64,000 nucleotides of DNA. Origin: Solitalea lacus. GTDB taxonomy: Bacteria; Bacteroidota; Bacteroidia; Sphingobacteriales; Sphingobacteriaceae. A program made the position numbers and the translations under genes. Position 1 is the stretch's first letter. Each line of letters starts with the position of its first letter. The notes under the pieces are model-generated. The model saw nothing but the letters and a program-made list of their open reading frames with translations, ran no database searches and had not been told where the DNA came from. Below are positions 27,709 to 37,300 of this stretch, in pieces. The stretch lies in assembly GCF_022014595.1 (NCBI RefSeq), contig NZ_CP091740.1, positions 1,724,200-1,788,199 of the forward strand, written 5' to 3'.

Positions 27709-28173
27709 TTAGGAAAGTAACTTTTGACGAAGCAAAAATTCAAGTTGGTCATTGGCGCTTGCCAAATCTTCTGTCAATTGCTTGTTCATTTTTCTTAACA
27801 TATACACGTCAAAACCGTTTTCGATATTCTGACGCAGTTCATATTCATCCCAGGGTTTGCTGATATAGCGGTAAATTTGACCTTTGTTAATAGCGTCAAT
27901 TACAGCATTAATATCGGCATAGCCTGTCAATAACATTCTTATAGGGTCAGGGTAGGTGTCAAGTATTGATTCAAGAAATTCAATACCGGTAGTTTTGGGC
28001 ATTCGTTGGTCGGTAATGAGGACATGAATCTCATTTTCTCCTAAAACTTTCAGGCCTTCTTCAGCAGAAATTGCTGTAAAAATGGTATAGTCTCTTCTAA
28101 AAGCTGCCCTAAAAGCGGTCAGGTTGTTCGGTTCATCATCGATATATAAGACGTTGATGTTTTCTTCACGCAT
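27709..28173 (-). CDS. Single receiver-domain response regulator (RpfG/CheY-like)
   Basis: This is a 154-residue protein with one receiver domain (residues about 6-122) and a short helical tail rich in Leu/Gln (MNKQLTEDLASANDQLEFLLRQ) that may form a coiled coil. The acidic pocket is in YIDDE, the phosphoacceptor Asp is in ITDQRMP, the Thr is in LLTGYAD, and the Lys is in ISKPWDE. The domain is closely similar to the receiver in the kinase at 32338 (shared FRAAFRR-, TYPDPIR-, AIDAINKG- and YRYxSKPWDE-type blocks). It is divergent from the E1/acyltransferase/kinase operon, with 125 bp between starts, and is probably part of the same signalling circuit. Confidence 0.88.
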   Translation of the reverse strand: MREENINVLYIDDEPNNLTAFRAAFRRDYTIFTAISAEEGLKVLGENEIHVLITDQRMPKTTGIEFLESILDTYPDPIRMLLTGYADINAVIDAINKGQIYRYISKPWDEYELRQNIENGFDVYMLRKMNKQLTEDLASANDQLEFLLRQKLLS

Positions 28174-28298
28174 AATCCTCAGAAATTAATTCAAGTACAA
28201 AGATTCGAATATCTAAGATAAAAATTTATATTAGAAAAGATTTTATTCAACTCCAAACCAATAAACATTAATAAAAGTTAAAGCCAAGAATCTCTATC

Positions 28299-29438
28299 AT
28301 GAATTTTCCGTATGAATTACCGCAGTTAATCAACCAAAAGCTTCATTCTTCTCAAACGCAAAATAAAGACTATCATCCTGTTTTTTTTAGATTGGGCCAT
28401 GAGCAGGACACTGCACAATTTTTAACCTTGCTCAGCACTAATCCTGTAATAAAAGTTTACGATAAGATTTTTGATCAGCTTGTTGAGTTAATGCGTATAC
28501 GTCATGTCGGAAAACAACAATCAAATATTGAACAAATTATAATCGAATACTTGGCTGGAGTTCCATTAGAAGAATATGGGGTTTGGGTGTATTATCCTTG
28601 GAATAATAAAATAGTTCACCTATTGGATGAAGAAGAATTTATCGAAGTAAGAACAAGTAGAAATAAATTAAAAATTACAAAAGAAGAACAGGATGTTTTA
28701 AAAGATAAATGCATCGGTGTTGTTGGATTGTCTGTTGGGCAAGCTATTGCTATTACTATTGCAATGGAACGAGTGTGCGGTTCTTTGCGTTTGACTGACT
28801 TTGACACTTTTGAATTAAGCAACCTGAATCGAGTTAGGGCAGGAGTTAGTGAATTGGGTGTTTCAAAAGTAGTATATTGCGCCCGTCAAATTGCTGAAAT
28901 AGATCCATTTGTTAAAATTTCATGTTTTGAACATGGAGTTTCGGCTGATAATATTAACGAGTTTTTAGGTGAGGGAGATAGCCAGATTGATTTGCTTATA
29001 GAAGTTTGTGACAGTTTGGAGATGAAGGTTATTGCTCGATTGGCAGCAAAAAATAAGTGCATGCCGATTGTTATGGAAACAAATGATAAAGGTATACTTG
29101 ATATCGAGCGATTTGATATAGAGCCTGATCGTGAACTTTTACATGGAAGAATTGAGCATATTGAAGGTGATTTGAAGGAAATTGAAAAGCAGTTGTCTTC
29201 ATTAAACCCGCAAGATCGGATTCAGTTTCTGGCAAAAATGATAGGAATGGAAAATATATCTGATCGCATGAAACTTTCTTTGCAGCAAATGGGTAAAACC
29301 ATTAATAGTTGGCCTCAATTGGCCTCTGCGGTAGTTGTAGGAGGAGGGGCTGTTACAAATATTAGTCGTCGTATTTTATTGAACACCTTAACGAAATCGG
29401 GAAGGTATTTTGTTGATGTTGAAGAAATCGTTGCCTGA
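28299..29438 (+). CDS. ThiF/E1-like adenylating enzyme (Rv1355c-like)
   Basis: This 379-residue protein has an N-terminal region (1-130) of unknown fold and a ThiF/MoeB/UBA1-type adenylation domain at about 130-375. The nucleotide-binding strand is CIGVVGLSVGQAIAI (138-152; the usual Gly-rich loop is GLSVGQ). The core DFDTFELSNLNR (167-178) contains the conserved Asp and Arg, and a further Asp lies in EVCDSLEMK. Asp-rich METNDKGILDIERFD (259-273) is typical of Rv1355c-like members, which in actinobacteria are fused to a nitroreductase domain absent here. No zinc-binding CxxC pairs and no obvious ubiquitin-like partner are seen. It is the first gene of an operon with an acyltransferase and sensor kinases. 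It would activate a carboxylate as AMP ester; the substrate is unknown. Confidence 0.85.
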   Translation: MNFPYELPQLINQKLHSSQTQNKDYHPVFFRLGHEQDTAQFLTLLSTNPVIKVYDKIFDQLVELMRIRHVGKQQSNIEQIIIEYLAGVPLEEYGVWVYYPWNNKIVHLLDEEEFIEVRTSRNKLKITKEEQDVLKDKCIGVVGLSVGQAIAITIAMERVCGSLRLTDFDTFELSNLNRVRAGVSELGVSKVVYCARQIAEIDPFVKISCFEHGVSADNINEFLGEGDSQIDLLIEVCDSLEMKVIARLAAKNKCMPIVMETNDKGILDIERFDIEPDRELLHGRIEHIEGDLKEIEKQLSSLNPQDRIQFLAKMIGMENISDRMKLSLQQMGKTINSWPQLASAVVVGGGAVTNISRRILLNTLTKSGRYFVDVEEIVA

Positions 29439-29460
29439 AATCAGAGAAATTTAATGTAAA

Positions 29461-30177
29461 ATGATCGGAATCAGAGTTTTTCGAGCTATTGATGACCCCG
29501 ACGCCTGTCAAAAGTATATTGAAGGACATCGTCGAATTTTAGAAATTCATGGCGTAGTAAAAATCACTTCATATAAGCATGATTGGGTAGATGATCCGCA
29601 TACAATGGTGATTTTAGTGGAGGAGCAGGAAAGCGGAAGAGTGATGGGGGGAGCTCGGCTGCAACTTCGAAGAAGTGGTCAGAGTTTACCAATTGAATTG
29701 GCTTTGAGTAAATACGATCCTAAGATTTTAGAGATGGTACATCAAGCCGAATTAAATGGGGGAACCTGTGAATTATGCGGTTTATGGAATTCGATGGAAG
29801 TTGCAGGAATGGGTATTGGAAGTTACATATTATCCCGCATTGGGGCAGCGATATCTACTCAATTACCAATAGCAAGTATTTTTGTGTTATGTTCTCCGGT
29901 TACCGTTCGTATGGGAAGAAGAGTAGGGGCGGTAGTTGAAAGACAATTAGGGAACAATGGGCTTTTTTATTATCCAAAAGATGATTTAATTGCAACGGCA
30001 ATGTTGTTGAGTGACTGTGATACGCTTCATCATGCTGATCCGAAAGAAAGAGAACTTATTTTCGATTTAAGAAAAACTCCTTTTCAACTTAGAACTGAAA
30101 TTGGTCCTAAGGGACAATTTGACTTGGAGTATAATGTTTTAATTAAGAACCTAAACTATAACCTGGCCAATAGTTAA
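29461..30177 (+). CDS. GNAT/LuxI-like acyltransferase
   Basis: This 238-residue protein looks like a member of the GNAT/autoinducer-synthase-like fold. RVMGGARLQLRR (residues about 60-71), followed by LPIELAL, recalls the central strand pattern of LuxI-type acyltransferases. CGLWNSMEVAGMGIGSYILSR (about 108-128) supplies the acyl-CoA pyrophosphate loop (GMGIGS). The C-terminal part contains FVLCSPVTVRMGRRVGA and a Tyr/Pro-containing YYPKDDLIATAML segment. Substrates cannot be told. It begins 22 bp after the E1-like gene and its TAA overlaps the ATG of the 7TMR-DISM kinase by one base, so the three are translationally coupled. The fold call is by motif; a role in making a signal is inference. 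Confidence 0.65.
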   Translation: MIGIRVFRAIDDPDACQKYIEGHRRILEIHGVVKITSYKHDWVDDPHTMVILVEEQESGRVMGGARLQLRRSGQSLPIELALSKYDPKILEMVHQAELNGGTCELCGLWNSMEVAGMGIGSYILSRIGAAISTQLPIASIFVLCSPVTVRMGRRVGAVVERQLGNNGLFYYPKDDLIATAMLLSDCDTLHHADPKERELIFDLRKTPFQLRTEIGPKGQFDLEYNVLIKNLNYNLANS

Positions 30178-32357
30178 TGAAAGTTATTCGTTATCTTCTT
30201 TTACTTTTATGTATTGCTTTGAGTTTTGTCTCTAAAGCTTATACCCCAACGACAGTAAAGGATGAATTTCAGGTTTATTCTTTAGGTAAATCATTAATGG
30301 TTTATGAAGATAAATCGGGTAATGAGTCCCTTCAGCAAGTAATCTCAAAATCTAAGTTTACTTTATGTAAAGAGGATGTTCCAAATTTTGGTATCAGTAA
30401 ATCTGCTTTTTGGTTAAAGTTTTCCATTCAGAATACTACACCAAAAAGTCAGCTTTTGTTATTGATTGAAAATCCTATCATAGACGAAATTGAGTATTAC
30501 CAGGTAAAAGATAATAAGACTGTTAATCAATTTGAGTTAGGCGATACTCACGCATTTAATAAACGGCAAATAGCAAACGCTAATTACGTTTTTCCAATAT
30601 CCACCGATTCCAATAATTTAATTACTGTTTATATTAAGGTAAAAAGTAACGATCAACTGCAATTGCCGGTTTTTATAGGTACCGAGCAGGCTATTTATCA
30701 ACAGTTGTTATTGCGCGATCTGCTGTTTGGAATATACTCTGGTATTATTCTCATAATGGTATTATATAACTTGTTTGTTTATGTTTCTGTAAAGGACAGC
30801 AGTTATATATACTACGTACTGTTTATTGTTTTTGTTGGCTTATCTCAAGCAACTTTACAAGGTTTTGGTTTTAGGTTTTTATGGCCAAATCAAAGTTGGT
30901 TTTCAGTTAACAGTACGATAATTATACCGGTATTCTCGGGTATAACTACAGGGCTTTTCATGAAGAAGTTCCTGCAAACAGCACTCTATGCCCCGAAACT
31001 CGATAAAGGTATTGATGTTTTTATAGGCGGTTACGTCTTGGCTCTGCTGGTTTGTTTAGCCGGATTTAACCATGAAGCGTTGCAGTTATTGCACTTGCAA
31101 GGGGCAATTGGATCCTTTTATGCCTTATATGTCGGTTATTGCATTCATAAAAAAGGAATTCGTTCCGGTCGGTTTTTCCTGATTGCAAACTCGATTTTCT
31201 TATTGGCAGTAGTAGTGTTTGTGTTACGTAATGTCAATGTTGTTCCTTACAACACTTTTACTTCGGTAATTCTTGAATTGGGTTCGGCATTTCAGGTTTC
31301 GTTACTTTCATTTGCTTTGGCCGATAAGATAAACACTTTGAAGAGGGAAAAAGAGCTTTCTCAAGAACAAGCTCTAGTGGCCTCATTGGAAAATGAAAAA
31401 CTGGTACGGGAACAAAATGTAATGCTTGAGCAAAAGGTAAATGAACGAACCGAAGAACTGCAGCAAACCAATTCAGAACTTCAGTCTACTTTAAATCAAT
31501 TGAAAGATACCCAGTCACAATTGGTGGATGCTGAAAAGATGGCCTCATTGGGGCAATTAACTGCGGGGATTGCCCATGAAATTAACAATCCGATAAATTT
31601 TGTCAGCTCTAACATAAAGCCTCTTCAGATGGATATTGATGATTTATTTTCTGTTATTGCTAAATATGAAGAGCTTGACTTAAGTTCAAATGCCGAGGAG
31701 AAGCTGAAGGAAATAGATCAGTTTAAGAAAAAGATTGATTTGGAATACGTTGGGAGTGAGATAAAATTGTTGCTTCAAGGAATTCAAGACGGAGCCGTTA
31801 GAACTGCAGAAATTGTTAAGGGATTGCGTAGCTTCAGTCGTTTGGATGAGAGTGAAATGAAGAAAATTGATGTTCATGAGTGTATTGACTCTACATTAAT
31901 AATTCTTAAACATGTAATCCCTTCTTTTATAACAATAAAAAAAGAATATAATGCCGACAAGCAGATTGAATGTTATCCTGGAAAACTGAACCAGGCTTTG
32001 CTCAATTTGTTTAATAACGCCATTCAGGCAGTTGTGCAAACCCAAAATGAAACAAACCATTCAATCACTATTAAAACAGATTGTCAAGGTGATTTTATAG
32101 GTTTGTCAATTTCAGATACCGGTATAGGAATGCCTGAGTCTATTAGGGAAAGAATTTTTGAACCATTCTTTACTACAAAAGAAGTTGGACAAGGTACCGG
32201 ACTTGGATTATCTATTGTTTATAAAATTATAGAAAAGCATCAAGGGAAAATTGAAGTGCAATCGATCCAAGGTGTGGGAACTACTTTTACGCTGCTTTTA
32301 CCATTACAATTAAAAAACGAACAAATTTATGTAGCAGATGAAGTCTTCCAAGCGTAA
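30177..32357 (+). CDS. 7TMR-DISM sensor histidine kinase
   Basis: This is a 726-residue membrane sensor. It has a signal peptide (1-22), a periplasmic 7TMR-DISMED2 carbohydrate-binding-like domain (about 30-165), and seven hydrophobic segments (about 180-385; 7TMR-DISM_7TM). A coiled coil follows (about 385-450), then a HisKA-type dimerisation domain with the phosphoacceptor His467 in [15 protein letters not shown]. The HATPase domain has an N-box near [11 protein letters not shown], the G1 box SDTGIGMP and the G2 box GTGLGLSIV. It is of the NtrB-like long-linker type common in Bacteroidota. It overlaps the acyltransferase gene by 1 bp and the next kinase gene by 20 bp. The ligand is unknown; a product of the two upstream enzymes is an attractive hypothesis. 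Confidence 0.92.
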   Translation: MKVIRYLLLLLCIALSFVSKAYTPTTVKDEFQVYSLGKSLMVYEDKSGNESLQQVISKSKFTLCKEDVPNFGISKSAFWLKFSIQNTTPKSQLLLLIENPIIDEIEYYQVKDNKTVNQFELGDTHAFNKRQIANANYVFPISTDSNNLITVYIKVKSNDQLQLPVFIGTEQAIYQQLLLRDLLFGIYSGIILIMVLYNLFVYVSVKDSSYIYYVLFIVFVGLSQATLQGFGFRFLWPNQSWFSVNSTIIIPVFSGITTGLFMKKFLQTALYAPKLDKGIDVFIGGYVLALLVCLAGFNHEALQLLHLQGAIGSFYALYVGYCIHKKGIRSGRFFLIANSIFLLAVVVFVLRNVNVVPYNTFTSVILELGSAFQVSLLSFALADKINTLKREKELSQEQALVASLENEKLVREQNVMLEQKVNERTEELQQTNSELQSTLNQLKDTQSQLVDAEKMASLGQLTAGIAHEINNPINFVSSNIKPLQMDIDDLFSVIAKYEELDLSSNAEEKLKEIDQFKKKIDLEYVGSEIKLLLQGIQDGAVRTAEIVKGLRSFSRLDESEMKKIDVHECIDSTLIILKHVIPSFITIKKEYNADKQIECYPGKLNQALLNLFNNAIQAVVQTQNETNHSITIKTDCQGDFIGLSISDTGIGMPESIRERIFEPFFTTKEVGQGTGLGLSIVYKIIEKHQGKIEVQSIQGVGTTFTLLLPLQLKNEQIYVADEVFQA

Positions 32358-33456
32358 AGTCATTCAAATCTTATATATAGACGACGAACTAAATAACCTA
32401 TTGGCTTTTAAAGCCGCTTTTAGGCGAGAGTTTGAAATTTATACTGCTCAATCTGCTAATGAGGGATTAAAGCTGCTTCAAGAAATTCCTGTTCAGATAA
32501 TTATTTCTGATCAAAGGATGCCCGGATGCTCTGGGGTTGAATTTTTTAGATCCATTGTAGATAGATATCCCGATCCTATTCGAATTTTAATCACAGGCTA
32601 TACCGATTCGGAGGCGTTAATTGATGCGATTAATAACGGCCATATTTATCGTTATTTAAGCAAGCCTTGGGATGAAATGGAACTTCGTAATGCAATTCAC
32701 AATGCGTTTGATACCTACCAAACCCGTAAGCAATTACAAGTTAATTATGAAGAGCTGCAAAAGACGAATGACGAATTGAGTAGATTTACGTACAGCCTTT
32801 CGCATGATTTGCGTTCACCTCTTATGTCGATTTTAGGCATTATCAAACTCTCTAAAATCGAACAGTCTGTAGTTGATCCTAATGGTTACCTTGACATTAT
32901 TGAGCAAAGTGTAAATAAGCTCGATGGATTTATTTTGAAAGTAATTGAGTATTATCAAAACTCAAGGAGTGAAAATTTAAGTGAAACCATTGAGTTTGAT
33001 ACCTTGCTATCTGAGATAGTTGAGAACTTTAAGCTTCAAAATAATACAATTAACTACCAAACAGCAATTGAACAGCCGGTTCCGTTTAGGGGAGATAGCT
33101 TCAGGATTTCGGTGATTTTCAATAACCTAATTTCTAATGCTGTTAAATATCAACGAGTTGATGAATTGGTCCCTGCAATTTGGGTAAAAGTTAATGTTGA
33201 TTCATCGCGAGCCTTGATCACTCTAGGCGATAACGGAATAGGTATTTTGAATGAGCATTTAGATCAAATTTTTAAGCTTTTCTTTAGAGCAAAAAATACT
33301 AAAAGAACAGGAAATGGTATTGGTCTTTATATAGTAAAAGATGCATTAACTAAAATAGGAGGAACAATTTCTGTTCAGTCTAAATTGAATAAAGGAACTG
33401 TATTCGAAATTTCTATTCCAAACTTGGCTGTGGAGGAGCGTGTGTTATGCGAATAA
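32338..33456 (+). CDS. Receiver-histidine kinase (REC-HisKA-HATPase)
   Basis: This is a 372-residue cytosolic protein. The N-terminal receiver domain (8-125) has the acidic pair in YIDDE, phosphoacceptor Asp58 in ISDQRMP and Lys109 in LSKPWDE. A linker coiled coil leads to a HisKA domain with His156 in SLSHDLRSPL. The HATPase domain has the N-box FNNLISNAVKY, the G1 box GDNGIGI and the G2 box TGNGIGLYIV. Phosphorylation by the upstream membrane kinase would control its own kinase output. Its receiver is nearly collinear with the separate regulator at 27709-28173, implying a duplication. It overlaps its neighbours at both ends (20 bp and 10 bp), so the set is one operon. Confidence 0.92.
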   Translation: MKSSKRKVIQILYIDDELNNLLAFKAAFRREFEIYTAQSANEGLKLLQEIPVQIIISDQRMPGCSGVEFFRSIVDRYPDPIRILITGYTDSEALIDAINNGHIYRYLSKPWDEMELRNAIHNAFDTYQTRKQLQVNYEELQKTNDELSRFTYSLSHDLRSPLMSILGIIKLSKIEQSVVDPNGYLDIIEQSVNKLDGFILKVIEYYQNSRSENLSETIEFDTLLSEIVENFKLQNNTINYQTAIEQPVPFRGDSFRISVIFNNLISNAVKYQRVDELVPAIWVKVNVDSSRALITLGDNGIGILNEHLDQIFKLFFRAKNTKRTGNGIGLYIVKDALTKIGGTISVQSKLNKGTVFEISIPNLAVEERVLCE

Positions 33457-33848
33457 TGGTGATTGATGATAGTAAAATAGATCTGTTTATTGCAGAACGC
33501 TTAATAACGCTGAGTGATATAAGTACTGATATTATTCTTTGCAGTTCTGCAGAAGACGGGCTTAAATATTTAAAGCAAAATTGTACGACTCTTGAGAAAT
33601 TACCCGAACTTATTTTACTCGATATTCATATGCCTGAAATGGATGGTTTTGAGTTTTTGGAGGAGTTCGAGCAACTGCCTTCTGCACTTGTGCAAGATAT
33701 TGGGGTGTTTTTGCTAACATCCTCTGTCGATCGGAAAGATCTGGCGCGTTCAGCGGCTAATCCTTTAGTTATGAAGCTGATCATGAAACCCTTAAATACT
33801 GAGGTATTAGCGCAATGCATTGAAAATTATTTTTTTAACCAAAATTAG
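33447..33848 (+). CDS. Single-domain CheY-like response regulator
   Basis: This 133-residue protein is a receiver domain only. It has the acidic pair in VIDDSK, the phosphoacceptor Asp in LLDIHMPEMDGFEF, Thr/Ser in LLTSSVDR, and Lys in IMKPLN. It overlaps the kinase gene before it by 10 bp and ends the operon. No output domain is present, so it probably acts by protein-protein contact or as a phosphate sink or shuttle. It belongs to the family of CheY-like regulators often paired with such kinases in Bacteroidota. The DNA-binding output of this circuit is not in the window. Confidence 0.9.
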   Translation: MRIMVIDDSKIDLFIAERLITLSDISTDIILCSSAEDGLKYLKQNCTTLEKLPELILLDIHMPEMDGFEFLEEFEQLPSALVQDIGVFLLTSSVDRKDLARSAANPLVMKLIMKPLNTEVLAQCIENYFFNQN

Positions 33849-33868
33849 TTCGTCTTTCAATAGTAAGT

Positions 33869-33895
33869 ATTACAATTTTTCTTGCTAATTGTAAT
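33869..33895. terminator. Weak inverted repeat after the signalling operon
   Basis: ATTACAATT (33869-33877) and AATTGTAAT (33887-33895) form a 9-bp stem 20 bp after the last receiver gene; no T-run follows. The rest of the 528-bp gap to the giant gene is very AT-rich, has no gene, and presumably holds the promoter of the gene at 34377. Confidence 0.3.
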
Positions 33896-34376
33896 CATTC
33901 ATTAATAATTCTTAAATAATAGTTATTTCTGAATAAATAAATTTGTTATTCAGAATAATTCTATGAATGCTAATTATTAACACCTGTGGAAATTTTTCTT
34001 AATATGACACCTTCCTTTTTTATAATTATATTGTCTTTCTAGAATAAAATCCCAAAAATAATTTTGATTATAATTTTATTAACTTTAAATTACTTATTAT
34101 AATCAATAGATAACTAAATAAGTATAGAATTTAAACTTCTGTGCTTCTTATTTATCAATGTCTAACTGAAACTTTTGATTTCTTAACATCGTATAAAACT
34201 ATAGAGAAAGTGTAGGCTATTAATATGCCTTTATGTTTCTTCATAACCATGTTCGGATTATTGATGCTACAAGCAATTGCTCTTAATTGGTTGTTGTTCA
34301 ATTAAATGAATAAATAGTACAAATTAAACCATACCCGTTTTTCGGGAACCAACAAACTAACCTTAACTGATACTGC

Positions 34377-37300
34377 ATGGAACAAAACTTCTACGCACAA
34401 ACATTACGGTTATTAAAATCTTCCGGGAGTCCCTTTCGGTTTTTAATGATCTTCTTTTTTGCCCTTTTGGGTCTACTTGGTTCAGGCTTTGACGCTAAAG
34501 GCCAACAGTCTTCCAATGGCGCCTTATGTAGTGGTACACTCGGAAGTCCGGTTGTAACCATTGACTTTGGTTATGGAACTGCCAGTAGTAACTATGGGCC
34601 TCCTCTTGCTTCAAGTGTGACCAATTATGACTATTGGTATCCTAGTATTATTCCAATTGCTCCTGATGCAGGAGATGATTTGCATGATAATAAATATGCA
34701 ATTCTTCCGCGCTTGAATTGGAATATAAGCCATAATGCTGCAAAGGATGGAAGCGGAAGGTGGACGAGTCCTGGGGCATGGCATATTTATAATCATGACC
34801 ATACTTATTGGTTAGATATACAAAATGGTATAACTCCACGGACAGACGGTTATATGTATGTGGTTAATGCCGCTTATGAGCCGGGGATTTTTTATCAAGA
34901 ACGCGTAGATCAGTTATGTGCCGGAACTACATATGAGTTTTCAGCTTATATTACTAACCTTATTAATGGTTCTTCATGTGGAAATAATGCAATTAAGCCA
35001 AATGTTCGGTTTCAAATTGAATCTACTACTGGTACAGTATTAGGTTATTATGAAACAGGGGATTTAAATCAGACAAATTGTAAAACATCTGCAAGTTATA
35101 ATCTGCCTACCTCTAATCCAACAGAATGTGTAGCTGAAAAGGATCTTTGGCAGCAGGTTGGATTTTTATTTACTATACCAGCAGGTAACTCTTCGGTAAT
35201 TATTAAGATGATTAATAATAACCCTGGAGGCTGCGGTAATGACTTGGCTATTGATGATATCAATTTTCGTCCTTGTGGCCCAACCATATCAATGCAGCCA
35301 TCTACAGATAAGCAAATTTGTATAGGTGATAACTTTGATTTTTGGGCGGTTTTAGGATCGGGTTACTCAAACCCGTACTATGTTTGGGAAAAAAGTACAG
35401 ATGGAGGAAATACTTGGTTTGATTATACAAGTCCAAGTACTAATAACAGGCTAACATTTACGAATGCTACAATAACTAATAGCGGGTATTATCGCGTAAG
35501 GGTAGGAGGTGATGCTACTTCGGTAACAAATGACAACTGTTATGTTATTTCAGATCCGGTGCGTTTAACAGTAATGCCGCTTCCATCGGTTAGTGTTACC
35601 GGCAGAAGTAGTTTATGTTTAGGAGAGTCAACAACCTTGGTTGCCGATCCAAGCAATGCTCGTAGTTATCAATGGTTCAAAGTTGGACAAGCGACTGCAC
35701 TAACAGCAAAAGGTAATTTTCCAACATATACATTCACTGCAACCAGTGTTACTCAATCGGGTGATTATTATGTTGTGGCTTATAACGATTATAACTGTCA
35801 ACAACAATCACAAAATTTCCATGTTACAGTTAACGCTCCACCTACACCTCAAATTATAGGTCCTACCAGTATTTGTAATGGAGATGAAGGTACTTTAAGA
35901 ATTTCTGGAGTTACCAACGCAGTAGCTTGGCAGTGGTATGAATGGGATGGACAGAACCGTAGGGTATTAGATGTAAATGGAACAGGTCCAACATATACCG
36001 TTCGGGGTGGATTGCAGAGTGAGTATTCTGTACGTGTTACAGATGCCAATGGTTGTTCGGCTGAATCTCCTAAGTTTAAAGTTACCGGCGGACAGCCTAT
36101 CAAAGGTAGATTTGGTTATGTTGGTGGAATTCCGCTGTGTGGAGGTAGTAGTACCACTATGTACTTCCAGTTAATAGGTAACGGTGTAGAACCAGGTTAC
36201 TTCGCATGGTATAAGGATGGTGTAATTTACAGAGATGGTCAATGGCCTCCAAATACGAATCAAATTCAGGTGGTAATTACAGAACCAGGACGTTATCGCC
36301 TGTGGGTGGAAAACTTCAATGGCTGTACTGGCTTTGCTGAGGGATGGTTGGATGTGGTTGTATATCCTCCTCCTGTACCTGAAATTGTACAATCTGGTCC
36401 GGTATCATTTTGTGGTTACGCTGGTGCTGGAGTAACATTAAGTGTTAGCGGTAGTTTTAGTACCTATCAATGGTATAAAAATGGAGTAATTATTTCAGGA
36501 GCCACTGGTGCAACTTATTATGCTACTACAAGTGGTGATTATACGGTTTGGGTAACATCCAATAATGGTTGTACAGGAGGATCTGCAACGACTACTGTAA
36601 CAGTAAACTCCGTACCAACACCATCAATTGCCCCAGCTGCAGGTCAATCTCCAACATTCTGTTCAGGCGGATCTGTTGACCTGGTAGCTACCCCGGCAGG
36701 GGCTTCAAATTATACCTGGTATCTTAACGGTACAACCCAGGTTCAAACCGGGCCATCAAATATTTTCCATGCAACTCAAGCAGGTAATTATACTGTAAAA
36801 GTTACCTCCGCACAATCTTGTGATGGTACTTCTGCTCCATTTGCAGTAACAGTTTACGATATTCCTAATCCTGTAGTTTCTCCGGGAACCTCAAGTATTT
36901 GTGCCGGAACTCCGTTGACATTATCAGTTGGTCCTATTGCAGCAGGAGCAATTTATACATGGTATAAAACAGGAAGTTCTACTCCATTAGGTACTGGTGC
37001 AACTTACCCAGTTAATGAAACAGTTGCAGGTACTTATAATTATTATGTAGTAGCTACATATTCGGGTGGTTGTTCAGAAACATCAAATAATGCCACCATA
37101 ACGGTAAATGCATTGCCGAATACAACTATAACAGCTAGTGGTCCAGCAAGTTTCTGTGCGCCGGGTAGTGTAACATTAAGCGTACCTGTACAGGCAGGTG
37201 CCACTTACATATGGTATAAAGATGGAATTGCTATTGTACCTGCAGCTACAAGCAATCAATATATAGCAACCACTTCGGGTACATATACTGTAAAAGTAAC

